From CAKUIA01 sp034180465 (GTDB taxonomy: Bacteria > Verrucomicrobiota > Verrucomicrobiia > Opitutales > Intestinicryptomonadaceae), in NCBI GenBank assembly GCA_034180465.1, contig JAXFOH010000086.1, forward strand, positions 1 to 64,000: a stretch of DNA of 64,000 bases. The letters are read 5' to 3'. The stretch's first letter is position 1; each line of letters begins with the position of its first letter. Shown piece by piece: positions 32,681-40,563 of this stretch. A program made the position numbers and the translations under genes. Below the pieces are notes generated by a model. The model was not told where the DNA came from and made no database searches. It saw only the letters and a program-made list of their open reading frames with translations.

Positions 32681-34386
32681 TTTCTCTGCCTCCTAGACTT
32701 GTATGTTTTAGAGAATTTTGCAATGCCCGCAAAAAATAGATATACAAAGAACATAATGCAAACGCTCATAACCGCAATCTTGTCGGGGGTTTTGCCTATT
32801 ATATCGCTGAAGTACGAGCTTTTGCCCTCGATCAATATTTTTATTTCTTTGGAAATCCAAAATATAAAAATTGCAAAAAGAGCAAAGGGAGCAAAGTATT
32901 GCAAAACATAGGCGGTTATTATAGGAGCTTTCATTAAAGAGCCCCTGTTTGCCATTCTTATGCCGCGCTTTGTGCCTATTACATAAACAAAAACCGCCGA
33001 CATAACCATTGTCATAACGTACACGCAAACCTGACCGCACCAAAAATCGAAAGTGTCTAGTGCCTTTAGGTTTTTGGAAAAGTACGCTACAAAAAACGAT
33101 GGGAACACCGTAACGGCCAACATCACCCAAACCGCATGCTTGCGCCCGAAGTTAATGGCTTCGCCGAAAAACGCTATTGCGGGCTGCAGCATTGAAAGCG
33201 AACTTGTAACCGCACCCAAAAATAATAGCGAAAAGAACATAAAACCGAACAAAGCCCCGCCCCATAGCGACGAAAAGAAAACGGGCAAAATCTTAAAGCC
33301 CAAATCGAACAAACTTAGGCAAGACCCCAGTGTCGCGCTTACGCCGAAAAACGCAACGGCTGCCGGAACGGTAATAAGCCCGGCTATGCAAACTTCGCAA
33401 AATTCGTTTGTGCTTGCCGCGCTAACCGCGCCCAAAACAATGTCGTTGTTCTTTTTTATGTAGCTGGCATAGGTCATTATAGCGCAAAAGCCAACCGTAA
33501 GGCTAAAGAACACCTGGCTTGCGGCGGCAATCCATATTTGCGGGTTAAGCAGCTGCCTTAAAAGCGAAATTTTAACAATCCTAAATTCGTTGGGCGTTTT
33601 TGCGGCAATATCTTCGCCTCTTGCTATGGCGGTATCTCCCACAAGCCTTTCGATTTGCACCCATTGGTTTTTATCGGCATCGAACTTTTCAAGCAAAATC
33701 TGTTCGGGGTTCCACATAAAGCCCAATCCGGTATTTAGGCTTTGTTCGGGCTTGCCTATGTCGGGGGTTCCCAAACACATAACCCTTACAACCAAAATAA
33801 GCCCTAGCAAAAAAAGCATAGGCATTGCATATTTGCAAAAGAACTCTATGCCCTTCGAAACACCCCTGTATATGATGTAGAAATTCAATGCAAAAACCAT
33901 CAAAAAATATGGAAGCAACTTTTTAAAGCTAAACGAAAACGCTCCGCCGTCGGCGTCTATGCCCGTAAAATCGTTAAAAAAACCCGCTGATTCCGCCAAA
34001 GTTTTAAAATGCAAATTGTCGAACGCAAAATTTACCGCATAGCCCAAGCACCAAGCCTCTATATATATGTAGTACGAAAATACTATTGTTGTAAGCATTA
34101 CAGCCAAAACGCCCATGTATTTTGCGCACTTGTTTTTCCATAGCGAATGGAATATGCCCACCGGAGAATTAAAGCCCAGAAGGCCGCCCTCGCGCCCCAT
34201 TGTCCATTCTACAATGGAAAGCGGCAAGGCTATAAAGAAAAAGGAAATTACATAGGCAATCATAAACGATGCGCCGCCGTAGGTTGCCACCTGCCCCGGG
34301 AACTTAAGAAAATTGCCCAAACCTACCGCGCTGCCTGCAACCGCAAGAATTACGCCTATATGCGAGCTCCAGTTTTCCCTTTTCAC
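32677..34386 (-). CDS. SNF-family Na+-dependent amino-acid symporter (MetP-like)
   Basis: The longest frame starts at 34530, inside the upstream cysE gene. The GTG at 34386, 5 bases after the cysE stop, gives the family's usual start (K-R-E-N-W-S-S-H-I-G-V) and 569 residues. The first helix carries G-S-A-V-G-L-G-N-F, the sodium-site signature of neurotransmitter:sodium symporters. About 12 helices follow in the inner membrane. An insertion of about 65 residues after G-T-P-D-I-G-K-P-E is larger than in most bacterial members. Neighbouring cysE and the MetS-like partner suggest a sulfur or small neutral amino acid as substrate; this is inference. Confidence 0.88.
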   Translation of the reverse strand: MKRENWSSHIGVILAVAGSAVGLGNFLKFPGQVATYGGASFMIAYVISFFFIALPLSIVEWTMGREGGLLGFNSPVGIFHSLWKNKCAKYMGVLAVMLTTIVFSYYIYIEAWCLGYAVNFAFDNLHFKTLAESAGFFNDFTGIDADGGAFSFSFKKLLPYFLMVFALNFYIIYRGVSKGIEFFCKYAMPMLFLLGLILVVRVMCLGTPDIGKPEQSLNTGLGFMWNPEQILLEKFDADKNQWVQIERLVGDTAIARGEDIAAKTPNEFRIVKISLLRQLLNPQIWIAAASQVFFSLTVGFCAIMTYASYIKKNNDIVLGAVSAASTNEFCEVCIAGLITVPAAVAFFGVSATLGSCLSLFDLGFKILPVFFSSLWGGALFGFMFFSLLFLGAVTSSLSMLQPAIAFFGEAINFGRKHAVWVMLAVTVFPSFFVAYFSKNLKALDTFDFWCGQVCVYVMTMVMSAVFVYVIGTKRGIRMANRGSLMKAPIITAYVLQYFAPFALFAIFIFWISKEIKILIEGKSSYFSDIIGKTPDKIAVMSVCIMFFVYLFFAGIAKFSKTYKSRRQRK

Positions 34387-34391
34387 TTTGT

Positions 34392-35186
34392 CTACGAGAT
34401 TTTTTGGTTCATTGTTTTGGAAGGCTCGGCTTCGGCGGCAACGCCCACAGGCTTTGCGGGAATGCCCGCAACGGTGGTATGGGGGGCAACATCGTCGAGC
34501 ACAACCGAGCCCGCGCCTATTTTTGCACATTTACCAACCTTAATGTTGCCTATAATTTTGGCACCTGCACCTATCAAAACGCCTCTGCCAATTTTTGGGT
34601 GTCTATCGCCGACCTCGTTGCCTGTGCCGCCCAAAGTTACTTCGTGCAAAATCGAAACTTCGTCTTCTACAACAGATGTTTCACCCGCAACAAAAGACGT
34701 TGCGTGGTCTAGCATAATACCCCTGCCAAAGCGCGCCGCGGGGTGAATGTCTACGGCAAAAACTTCGCTGTTAAGGCTTTGCAGGTAATACGCCAAATCT
34801 ATTCTGCCGCACTGCCATAGATAGTGCGAAACCCTGTAGGTTGTAATAGCCATAAAGCCCTTGTAATACAAAAGGGGCATAATATAGCTTTTGCAGGCGG
34901 GGTCGCGCGCCCTAACGGCGGCCAAGTCGTCTAAAAGCGATTCTTTAATCTCGGGCGACTTTTCAAACGCCTCGCAAAAAATCGAATATAAGTGGTCGTA
35001 ATCCATTGCAAGCGAAACCAGCCTGCGCGAAATTCTAGAAGCCACCGCCTCGAATATGTTCGACTTTTCCAAAATGGCTGAATTTACCAAAATGCGCAAT
35101 GCGGGTTCCCTTTCGGCTATGTTTTTCGCCTCGGTTAAAACATCGTTCCAAACCGCGTTTTCAATTTCCTTATAATTCTTATCCAT
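34392..35186 (-). CDS. cysE: Serine O-acetyltransferase
   Basis: CysE makes O-acetylserine from serine and acetyl-CoA, the first step of cysteine synthesis. The 264 residues show the N-terminal helical domain (about 1-140) and a left-handed beta-helix of hexapeptide repeats (about 145-250). Typical are D-I-H-P-A-A-R-F-G, I-M-L-D-H-A-T, H-E-V-T-L-G-G-T-G and D-R-H-P-K-I-G. It begins 2 bases after the hydroxyacid dehydrogenase stop and is followed 5 bases later by the symporter. The matching sulfhydrylase in the window is the MetY-type gene at 45829. Confidence 0.95.
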   Translation of the reverse strand: MDKNYKEIENAVWNDVLTEAKNIAEREPALRILVNSAILEKSNIFEAVASRISRRLVSLAMDYDHLYSIFCEAFEKSPEIKESLLDDLAAVRARDPACKSYIMPLLYYKGFMAITTYRVSHYLWQCGRIDLAYYLQSLNSEVFAVDIHPAARFGRGIMLDHATSFVAGETSVVEDEVSILHEVTLGGTGNEVGDRHPKIGRGVLIGAGAKIIGNIKVGKCAKIGAGSVVLDDVAPHTTVAGIPAKPVGVAAEAEPSKTMNQKIS

Positions 35187-35188
35187 AG

Positions 35189-36142
35189 TTAAACCAAGTT
35201 TTGCGGTTTATTGTTTAAAAACATTCTTAAATTTTCTTCGGCAGTTTTTAAAAGCCTTGTTTTTGCCTGTTTGGTCGCCCAAGCCGTATGCGCCGTTATA
35301 TGGCAGTTTTTAAGGCCAAGCAAAACGTTGCCGTTTTTTGGGGGCTCTGCCGACAAAACGTCTATTCCCGCAAACGCAACCTTGCCCGAATTTAGGGCAT
35401 TTGCCAACGCCTTTTCGTCTACAAGGCCGCCGCGGGCTGTGTTTACAAGCCAAACACCGTCTTTGCACTTTGCCAAATTCTGCGCATTTATAATCTTTTT
35501 ATTGCTTTCGCACAAAGGGCAATGCAGCGATATAATATCGGCATTTCTAAAGAGAAAATCCAAGTCTGCAAACTCGGCAATGCCGTCGCTCGTGTTCGGC
35601 GTTTTAGAAGGGGCAAAGGCCAAAACTTTCATATCGAAAGCCCTTGCAATTTTCGCAACTTTTTTGCCTATTGCGCCATAGCCTATCAATGCAATAGTTT
35701 TGCCAGCAAGCTCCTCTAGCGGAGTGTTTATGCAGCAAAAATCGGGGCTACTTTGCCACGCACCGCCTTTTATCGCAATCGAATTTGTTTCGGTAAAAGT
35801 TGCAAAATTAAGCAAGTGGGCAAATGTTGCTTCCGCCACGCTGTTTGTGCTATATTGCGGAATGTTGCACACTGTAATGTCTCTTTTTCTGCAATATGGC
35901 AAATCCACATTATTGCAGCCCGTTGCCATAACGCCTATATACTTTAATTTAGGCAGGCCGTCTATTTGCGATTTACCCATTACAACTTTGTTTACAAGCA
36001 CGCCTTCGCAATCCTTGGCGCGGGGCACAATCTCTTCGGGCAAAGTTCTGTCGTAAAACGAGCATTCCGCCATTTGTTTTATGCCCGACCAATCCAAATA
36101 CGCGTCCGAAAGCGGAGCGTTGTCTAATACGGCAATTTTCAT
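35189..36142 (-). CDS. D-2-hydroxyacid dehydrogenase (glycerate dehydrogenase-like)
   Basis: This 317-residue NAD-dependent enzyme has the Rossmann signature L-I-G-Y-G-A-I-G-K. The catalytic set is Arg in N-T-A-R-G-G, Glu in S-A-E-P-P and His in I-T-A-H-T-A-W-A. The A-T-G-C-N-N-V-D segment (family G-x-N-x-V-D) is close to glycerate/hydroxypyruvate dehydrogenases. There is no ACT domain, so it is unlikely to be a full-length 3-phosphoglycerate dehydrogenase. Its place directly before cysE hints at supply or removal of a serine-related keto or hydroxy acid. Confidence 0.87.
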   Translation of the reverse strand: MKIAVLDNAPLSDAYLDWSGIKQMAECSFYDRTLPEEIVPRAKDCEGVLVNKVVMGKSQIDGLPKLKYIGVMATGCNNVDLPYCRKRDITVCNIPQYSTNSVAEATFAHLLNFATFTETNSIAIKGGAWQSSPDFCCINTPLEELAGKTIALIGYGAIGKKVAKIARAFDMKVLAFAPSKTPNTSDGIAEFADLDFLFRNADIISLHCPLCESNKKIINAQNLAKCKDGVWLVNTARGGLVDEKALANALNSGKVAFAGIDVLSAEPPKNGNVLLGLKNCHITAHTAWATKQAKTRLLKTAEENLRMFLNNKPQNLV

Positions 36143-36151
36143 AACGCGCTA

Positions 36152-36700
36152 CTAAAAGGGGAACATTTCCTTCCAAAACGAGTTTCCCGACTCTTTTTGC
36201 TTTTGTTTTTCGCTTTCGCTGAGGGGCAGTTCGTGCACCGCCTGAGCTTTGTCCTGCAAAGCTTTCATTTGCTCCTGCGACGAGTTTTTTGCCGCATGCT
36301 TTTTTTTGGGAGCTGCCTCCTTTTCGATTTCGATTTTTGCAGAATCAACCGCATCGATATCGGTTGTTTTGTCTACAAGAACAAGCAAGTCCAAATCGGC
36401 CTTTTTACCCGAATTATCTATAGCCCTCTTTAAATTCCTGTTTTCGCGCATCAGGGCAAATGTTTGCGAGCGGGCGGTCTTTTCGGCAGCATATATTTTC
36501 GACTGCGCCAAAGCCGCCTCCTTTTCTGCTTCGGCAAGTTTTGCCTTTAGATCTTGGCAGTTTCTTGTTAGAGATTCAACCTTTTCGGCAAGTGCCTGGT
36601 TTTGTTTAAGCAGCAAATTGTAGTCGCCTTGCGAAATGTCGCCGTAGGTGCAAATGGCAAGCATGGCAAAAAGCGCGATTATTATTGCATAAATTTTCAT
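36152..36700 (-). CDS. Coiled-coil protein with N-terminal membrane helix or signal
   Basis: No family recognised. The ATG at 36700 (M-K-I-Y-A-I-I-I-A-L-F-A-M-L-A-I) gives 182 residues; the longer frame from 36742 lacks support. A hydrophobic helix at 3-18 is followed by a heptad-like coiled coil (about 25-90, rich in L, E, K, A) and a Lys/Glu/Gln-rich, probably disordered tail ending W-K-E-M-F-P-F. The layout suggests a periplasmic or inner-membrane structural protein. It lies 9 bases upstream of the dehydrogenase gene. Confidence 0.6.
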   Translation of the reverse strand: MKIYAIIIALFAMLAICTYGDISQGDYNLLLKQNQALAEKVESLTRNCQDLKAKLAEAEKEAALAQSKIYAAEKTARSQTFALMRENRNLKRAIDNSGKKADLDLLVLVDKTTDIDAVDSAKIEIEKEAAPKKKHAAKNSSQEQMKALQDKAQAVHELPLSESEKQKQKESGNSFWKEMFPF

Positions 36701-36770
36701 AACGCCCCATACAATAGTAAAAGCGGCCGCATTGCAAGCCACTATTTAGCCGAAAAGCTCCACAAAAAAG

Positions 36771-37577
36771 CTAAAACGGACAATACAGTTTATGGAAGTC
36801 TTCGGGGCTGTTTATGTTGCATATTTCGGGATTGTCGGAAGCTATTATTGCCCTAGAGTAATCAGGAATGTTTTTTGCCCGCTTTTCGTTATAATTTGGG
36901 CTTATTACAACGCCGTTTGCGGGCACAAAAACGAAAATGTTTTCATAGCTAAAACGCACAGATAAGCATAACTTTTCCATAAGGCACCCCACTTTGTCTT
37001 GCGCCGTTTTGTCGAAAAACTTAAACATTGCATAGTTTGCAGCCAAATAAACGGCATAGTTGCCCCTGTTTTCCTTTTTGTTTAAGATTTTCTTTAAATC
37101 CAAAACTTTCGCAATTTTTTTAGGTTCGCAATAGCTTACATATACGCAAGTTGCAGCATTTTTGCAGCAGCCTTTGCCGAACGATATGCAAAAATTGTCG
37201 TTTTTTTGAGAAAAGCCGGTTGTAGGCTTGTACGAAAAATTTTTAAGCTCGCAATAGGGAATGTTTTTTAAGCTAAAATCTGCACCCAGCTTCAATTTTT
37301 TTGCATAGTATTTCGCAAAAATACCCCTTACAAACGCCGTATTAAACAGACATTTTCTGTGCAAAGTTGCCCCGAACAAATATTTTAAATACGCCAATTT
37401 TTTAAATGGCGAATTTGCATCGTCGAAGCGAAAAGGCTCGAATATTCCGTTTTTGGCAAGGCCGCCGCCGTTAAAAAACGCGTCTAAAAACGAAAATTCT
37501 GAAACAGCACAAACATCTATAGTTTTTTCGTATTTGCACTTGGGCGCATTTTGCGCGTTAAAAAACCAATTTGTCAT
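36771..37577 (-). CDS. Uncharacterised 268-residue Cys/Phe/Lys-rich protein
   Basis: I do not recognise this protein. It is basic, unusually rich in Phe, Asn, Lys and Cys (about 11 cysteines), and has no signal peptide or membrane helix. The end reads I-C-N-I-N-S-P-E-D-F, like the N-x-N-T-P-E-D-L ending of MobA-type nucleotidyltransferases, and V-F-V-P-A-N-G-V could be a strand-loop of that fold. The N-terminal nucleotide-binding loop of that family is not seen, so the link is weak. It starts 4 bases after the GH92 stop and is thus in the same transcript. Confidence 0.6.
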   Translation of the reverse strand: MTNWFFNAQNAPKCKYEKTIDVCAVSEFSFLDAFFNGGGLAKNGIFEPFRFDDANSPFKKLAYLKYLFGATLHRKCLFNTAFVRGIFAKYYAKKLKLGADFSLKNIPYCELKNFSYKPTTGFSQKNDNFCISFGKGCCKNAATCVYVSYCEPKKIAKVLDLKKILNKKENRGNYAVYLAANYAMFKFFDKTAQDKVGCLMEKLCLSVRFSYENIFVFVPANGVVISPNYNEKRAKNIPDYSRAIIASDNPEICNINSPEDFHKLYCPF

Positions 37578-37581
37578 CTTG

Positions 37582-39798
37582 CTACCGTTTTATGTTTTGA
37601 CTTTTAAAATATTCAGGCAAATCATCGGGCGATACTCCCCTTTTGTAATTCGGCTCGCTCGACATTTCAAAATCTATTTGCCGAGCCGACATAAGGTCTT
37701 TATGGTAAATCCACGTTTTGTTGTACGGCTTGCCGTCTATTTTCATTGATTTTACATATTTGTTTTCCGCCGACGCGTTCTTTGCCGTTATTGTAAGAGT
37801 TTTATTGTCGGGCAAATGTATTATCGCCTTGTCGAAATACGGCGAGCCGAAGTCGTATATCGGATAGCCTATGTTCGTAGGGAAAAACCCTAACTGGCTA
37901 AATACCACAAACGCGCTCATTGCCCCGCCGTCTTCGACGCCGGGAATACCCATATAGTCGTTCCTAAACCACAGGTCTATTAGGTGTCTTAGCATTTTTT
38001 GCGTTTTCCACGGAGTCAACGCGCTGTTGTACAAATACGGTATTCGCATACAAGGCTCGTTGCCCATCGAAAAATTGCCGACCGTTGCAGAGTGATTGCC
38101 GCCGCATAGGCGATAAAAATAGGATTTATCGAGATGTATTATTTTCGAAAACATTTCGTCGAGCGCGATTTCGAATGCCTTGTAACCTCCTATTTGCGAG
38201 ATTAAGTCGGGCATATTCTGCTCTACGTCCCAGCGGCATATATAGGCGTTGTTTTCGGTGTAGTAGTCTCTAAAGCCCAACCCGCCGCCGAACGAATAGT
38301 CTACATTCTTTATAAACTCGCCCCTGTCGTCTTTCGGGTGCATAAATTTTGTTTTCGGGTGCAGCAAATTGCGGTAGTTGTACGACTGTTTTAAAAGCTT
38401 TTCCGCCGACTCTTTTTCGCCTATTATTTCGGCTATCTGCGAAAGGCACCAATCGTCGTAGGCGGTTGCCGTTGTAACGCTTACGGGTTGGCGTTTCATA
38501 CGCAAGTTAACTTCTTTGAAGCTTTCCTTTTGCCCCTCTCTTAGAGCGGGAATGTAGCCCTTTTCGTAGTAGAATTTGGAAAGCTCGCCCGAATCGCAAA
38601 TCGTATCGGGCAAAAGTGATTTTGTTTGAACGGTGTTCATAGCCAAGCGATACGCCGTTTTTAAATCCAAATCGCGAATGCCCTTGTTGTAGGCGTCTAT
38701 AAACGAGGCTACTATGTGGTTGCCGTTCATATACTGGTTGTCGCCGTCTATTGTCGGGAATTTCGGCAACCATTTTTTTGGGCTTGATTCACCGAAAAAC
38801 AGAATACTTTTCAGACACTTTTTTTCGTAGTCGGGGTTTAAAATCAGATAAAGCGGGTGGCTTGTCCTATAGGTATCCCACGACCAGTCGTCGCAGTATA
38901 TGTAGGAATTGTCGAAGCTTTGGCAAACCTTGTCGGAATAGGCATTGTAAAATTGGCCGTATTCGTCGTAATTAACCATACGCTCTTTTGTGCGCCAAAA
39001 AGATGTGTAAAACACCGTTTTTTCGTTTTCGTTTTTGCCGAAAACCTCTATTTGAGAAAGCGCGGCATTCCATATTTGCCTTCCTTTTTCGGCAACAGCA
39101 TTCAGATTAAAGTCTTTAATTTCGCGAGCTAGGTTGTCTTTTGCCTTTTCGTAGCTTATAAACGACACTCCGTATTTTGCGCCGAGCTTTGAGACGTTTT
39201 CGGCAAATATTGCCGTTTGCGAATTTTTTGTTTTATTATAGCTTTCGGGCTTGGCATCAAAAGCTACATATATGTATACCTTTGTATTCCCCCTTAGGCG
39301 GTACGAAACTCCGAAGGCGTTTTCGTCGGTAAAGCTGTCTAAAAAGTCTTTTGCATATATGCAAAACTTGCGCTTTTGGCTAGGGCTGCTTTGCGAAAAA
39401 TCGAAAGAGTAAATCGCCGACCTTTTGGATACCGCGTAGTCTACCGAAATTTTGTCGTCTTCCAAAAACACCGAATAGGAATAAGGGGTAATCCTTTCCC
39501 TGTCGAAAAGATACAGGTCTTGGGGCGTTTCGCCATTTGTAAATACGTTCAGTTTTGTGTTTGGCAAAAAGCGGTGGGTATGAACAAAAAGCGGAAGCGA
39601 ATGCAGCGCTACAGCGGCGGAATCGAATTTAAAAGCAAAAGCCCTCATCATAGAGTTGGGAAGCTGCACAGTTTCGCGGGCGGGAACTAAAACGTGGCTT
39701 ACGCCGCCCATCTTGCAGTTCACATAGTCTACATAATCTTTTGCAAAAATACTTGATGCAAAAAGCGCGAACAAGGACGTAAAATAGTTAATCTTCAT
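37582..39798 (-). CDS. Secreted GH92-family alpha-mannosidase-like glycosidase (copy 1)
   Basis: From the ATG at 39798 the product is 738 residues with a signal peptide ending near S-S-I-F-A. GH92 hallmarks are F-Y-T-S-F-W-R-T, D-W-S-W-D-T-Y-R-T-S-H-P-L, the T-E-N-N-A-Y segment with the expected general-acid Glu, G-N-E-P-C-M-R-I-P-Y-L-Y-N, and G-V-E-D-G-G-A-M-S-A-F. These calcium-dependent exo-enzymes trim alpha-mannose from N-glycans. The last two motifs differ from the common forms (N-E-P-S-H-H and D-D-x-G-x-M-S-A-W-Y-V), so linkage preference is open. It heads a minus-strand run down to 31260. Copy 2 is at 48639-50888. Confidence 0.87.
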   Translation of the reverse strand: MKINYFTSLFALFASSIFAKDYVDYVNCKMGGVSHVLVPARETVQLPNSMMRAFAFKFDSAAVALHSLPLFVHTHRFLPNTKLNVFTNGETPQDLYLFDRERITPYSYSVFLEDDKISVDYAVSKRSAIYSFDFSQSSPSQKRKFCIYAKDFLDSFTDENAFGVSYRLRGNTKVYIYVAFDAKPESYNKTKNSQTAIFAENVSKLGAKYGVSFISYEKAKDNLAREIKDFNLNAVAEKGRQIWNAALSQIEVFGKNENEKTVFYTSFWRTKERMVNYDEYGQFYNAYSDKVCQSFDNSYIYCDDWSWDTYRTSHPLYLILNPDYEKKCLKSILFFGESSPKKWLPKFPTIDGDNQYMNGNHIVASFIDAYNKGIRDLDLKTAYRLAMNTVQTKSLLPDTICDSGELSKFYYEKGYIPALREGQKESFKEVNLRMKRQPVSVTTATAYDDWCLSQIAEIIGEKESAEKLLKQSYNYRNLLHPKTKFMHPKDDRGEFIKNVDYSFGGGLGFRDYYTENNAYICRWDVEQNMPDLISQIGGYKAFEIALDEMFSKIIHLDKSYFYRLCGGNHSATVGNFSMGNEPCMRIPYLYNSALTPWKTQKMLRHLIDLWFRNDYMGIPGVEDGGAMSAFVVFSQLGFFPTNIGYPIYDFGSPYFDKAIIHLPDNKTLTITAKNASAENKYVKSMKIDGKPYNKTWIYHKDLMSARQIDFEMSSEPNYKRGVSPDDLPEYFKSQNIKR

Positions 39799-39941
39799 AG
39801 CATTGGAGTTGTAGAATATATCCAAAGCCTATTCAAATGTTTTTTTCGAAAATTTTAAGTATGTTTAGCAAAGTTAAAAACCAAAACTATACCCAAAAAT
39901 TTCTTGTTAAGTTTGGCGAATATGCTTAGCTTCGGCTTTAT

Positions 39942-40394
39942 ATGGTAAAAATATTTAAATTCGCCCAGATAAAAGATTCGCCCTTTGCCGCAAAAAAGGG
40001 CTTCGACAAACTTGTAGAATACGTTTTAAAGAACGATATTTTTAAAATGCCGCTCGGCAAATACGAAATAGACGGCAAAAGCCTGTATTTTGAAATTTCG
40101 AACTGCAATTTGCGCGAAAAGCAAAGCGCCCCGCTTGAAGCACATAAAAAATATGCCGACTTGCAGCTTATTTTGGAAGGCAGCGAAACTTTCGGGCTTG
40201 CCGATACAAACGTTTGCAAGGGAATAAAGGCACCTTACAACACCGAAAAGGATATAGAGTTTTTTGAAGATGCCCCAGAGCAGTACAAAACTTTAAGTGC
40301 GGGCGAATTTATGGTGTTTTTCCCCGAAAACGCGCACGCACCCCTTATAGGCAAAGGCTCGGTTAAAAAGGTTGTATTTAAAATACTTCTTTAA
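39942..40394 (+). CDS. YhcH/YjgK/YiaL family protein (NanQ-like sugar anomerase)
   Basis: This 150-residue cupin-like protein has the family marks E-A-H-K-K-Y-A-D-L-Q-L-I-L-E-G-S-E and F-F-P-E-N-A-H-A-P. Their His and Glu residues bind metal. YhcH (NanQ) speeds the alpha/beta anomer exchange of N-acetylneuraminate and related sugars in the cytosol. It lies 143 bases from the divergent GH92 gene, and a sialidase-like gene ends the run on that side, so a role with released sialic acid is reasonable. nanA, nanE and nanK are not in the window. Confidence 0.88.
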   Translation: MVKIFKFAQIKDSPFAAKKGFDKLVEYVLKNDIFKMPLGKYEIDGKSLYFEISNCNLREKQSAPLEAHKKYADLQLILEGSETFGLADTNVCKGIKAPYNTEKDIEFFEDAPEQYKTLSAGEFMVFFPENAHAPLIGKGSVKKVVFKILL

Positions 40395-40513
40395 CGGCTG
40401 GTAAAATTTGTATTTGACCGAACGCGCGTTTATGTAGACTATAGACACGCGTTTAAAAAAATTGATAAATTCAAAAAAAACGCTTTTGCAGCTTTTTTAA
40501 TGCAAATCATACC

Positions 40514-40540
40514 TCTCCGAGCAATGGAGACGCTTTTTTT
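40514..40540 (+). terminator. Hairpin with T run just upstream of cstA (terminator or attenuator)
   Basis: TCTCC (40514-40518) pairs with GGAGA (40526-40530), followed by CGC and seven T. It is weak for a terminator of the gene ending at 40394 and lies only 24 bases before cstA. A possible promoter, TTGACC (40414-40419) and GACTAT (40437-40442) with 17-base spacing, lies upstream, so it could attenuate cstA. Confidence 0.45.
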
Positions 40541-40563
40541 CTTTCACCGTACACATCTACATT

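Noticed and set aside
34387..34530. N-terminal extension of the SNF symporter
   Set aside because: It lies inside cysE in another frame and is Cys/Arg-rich, unlike any symporter N-terminus.
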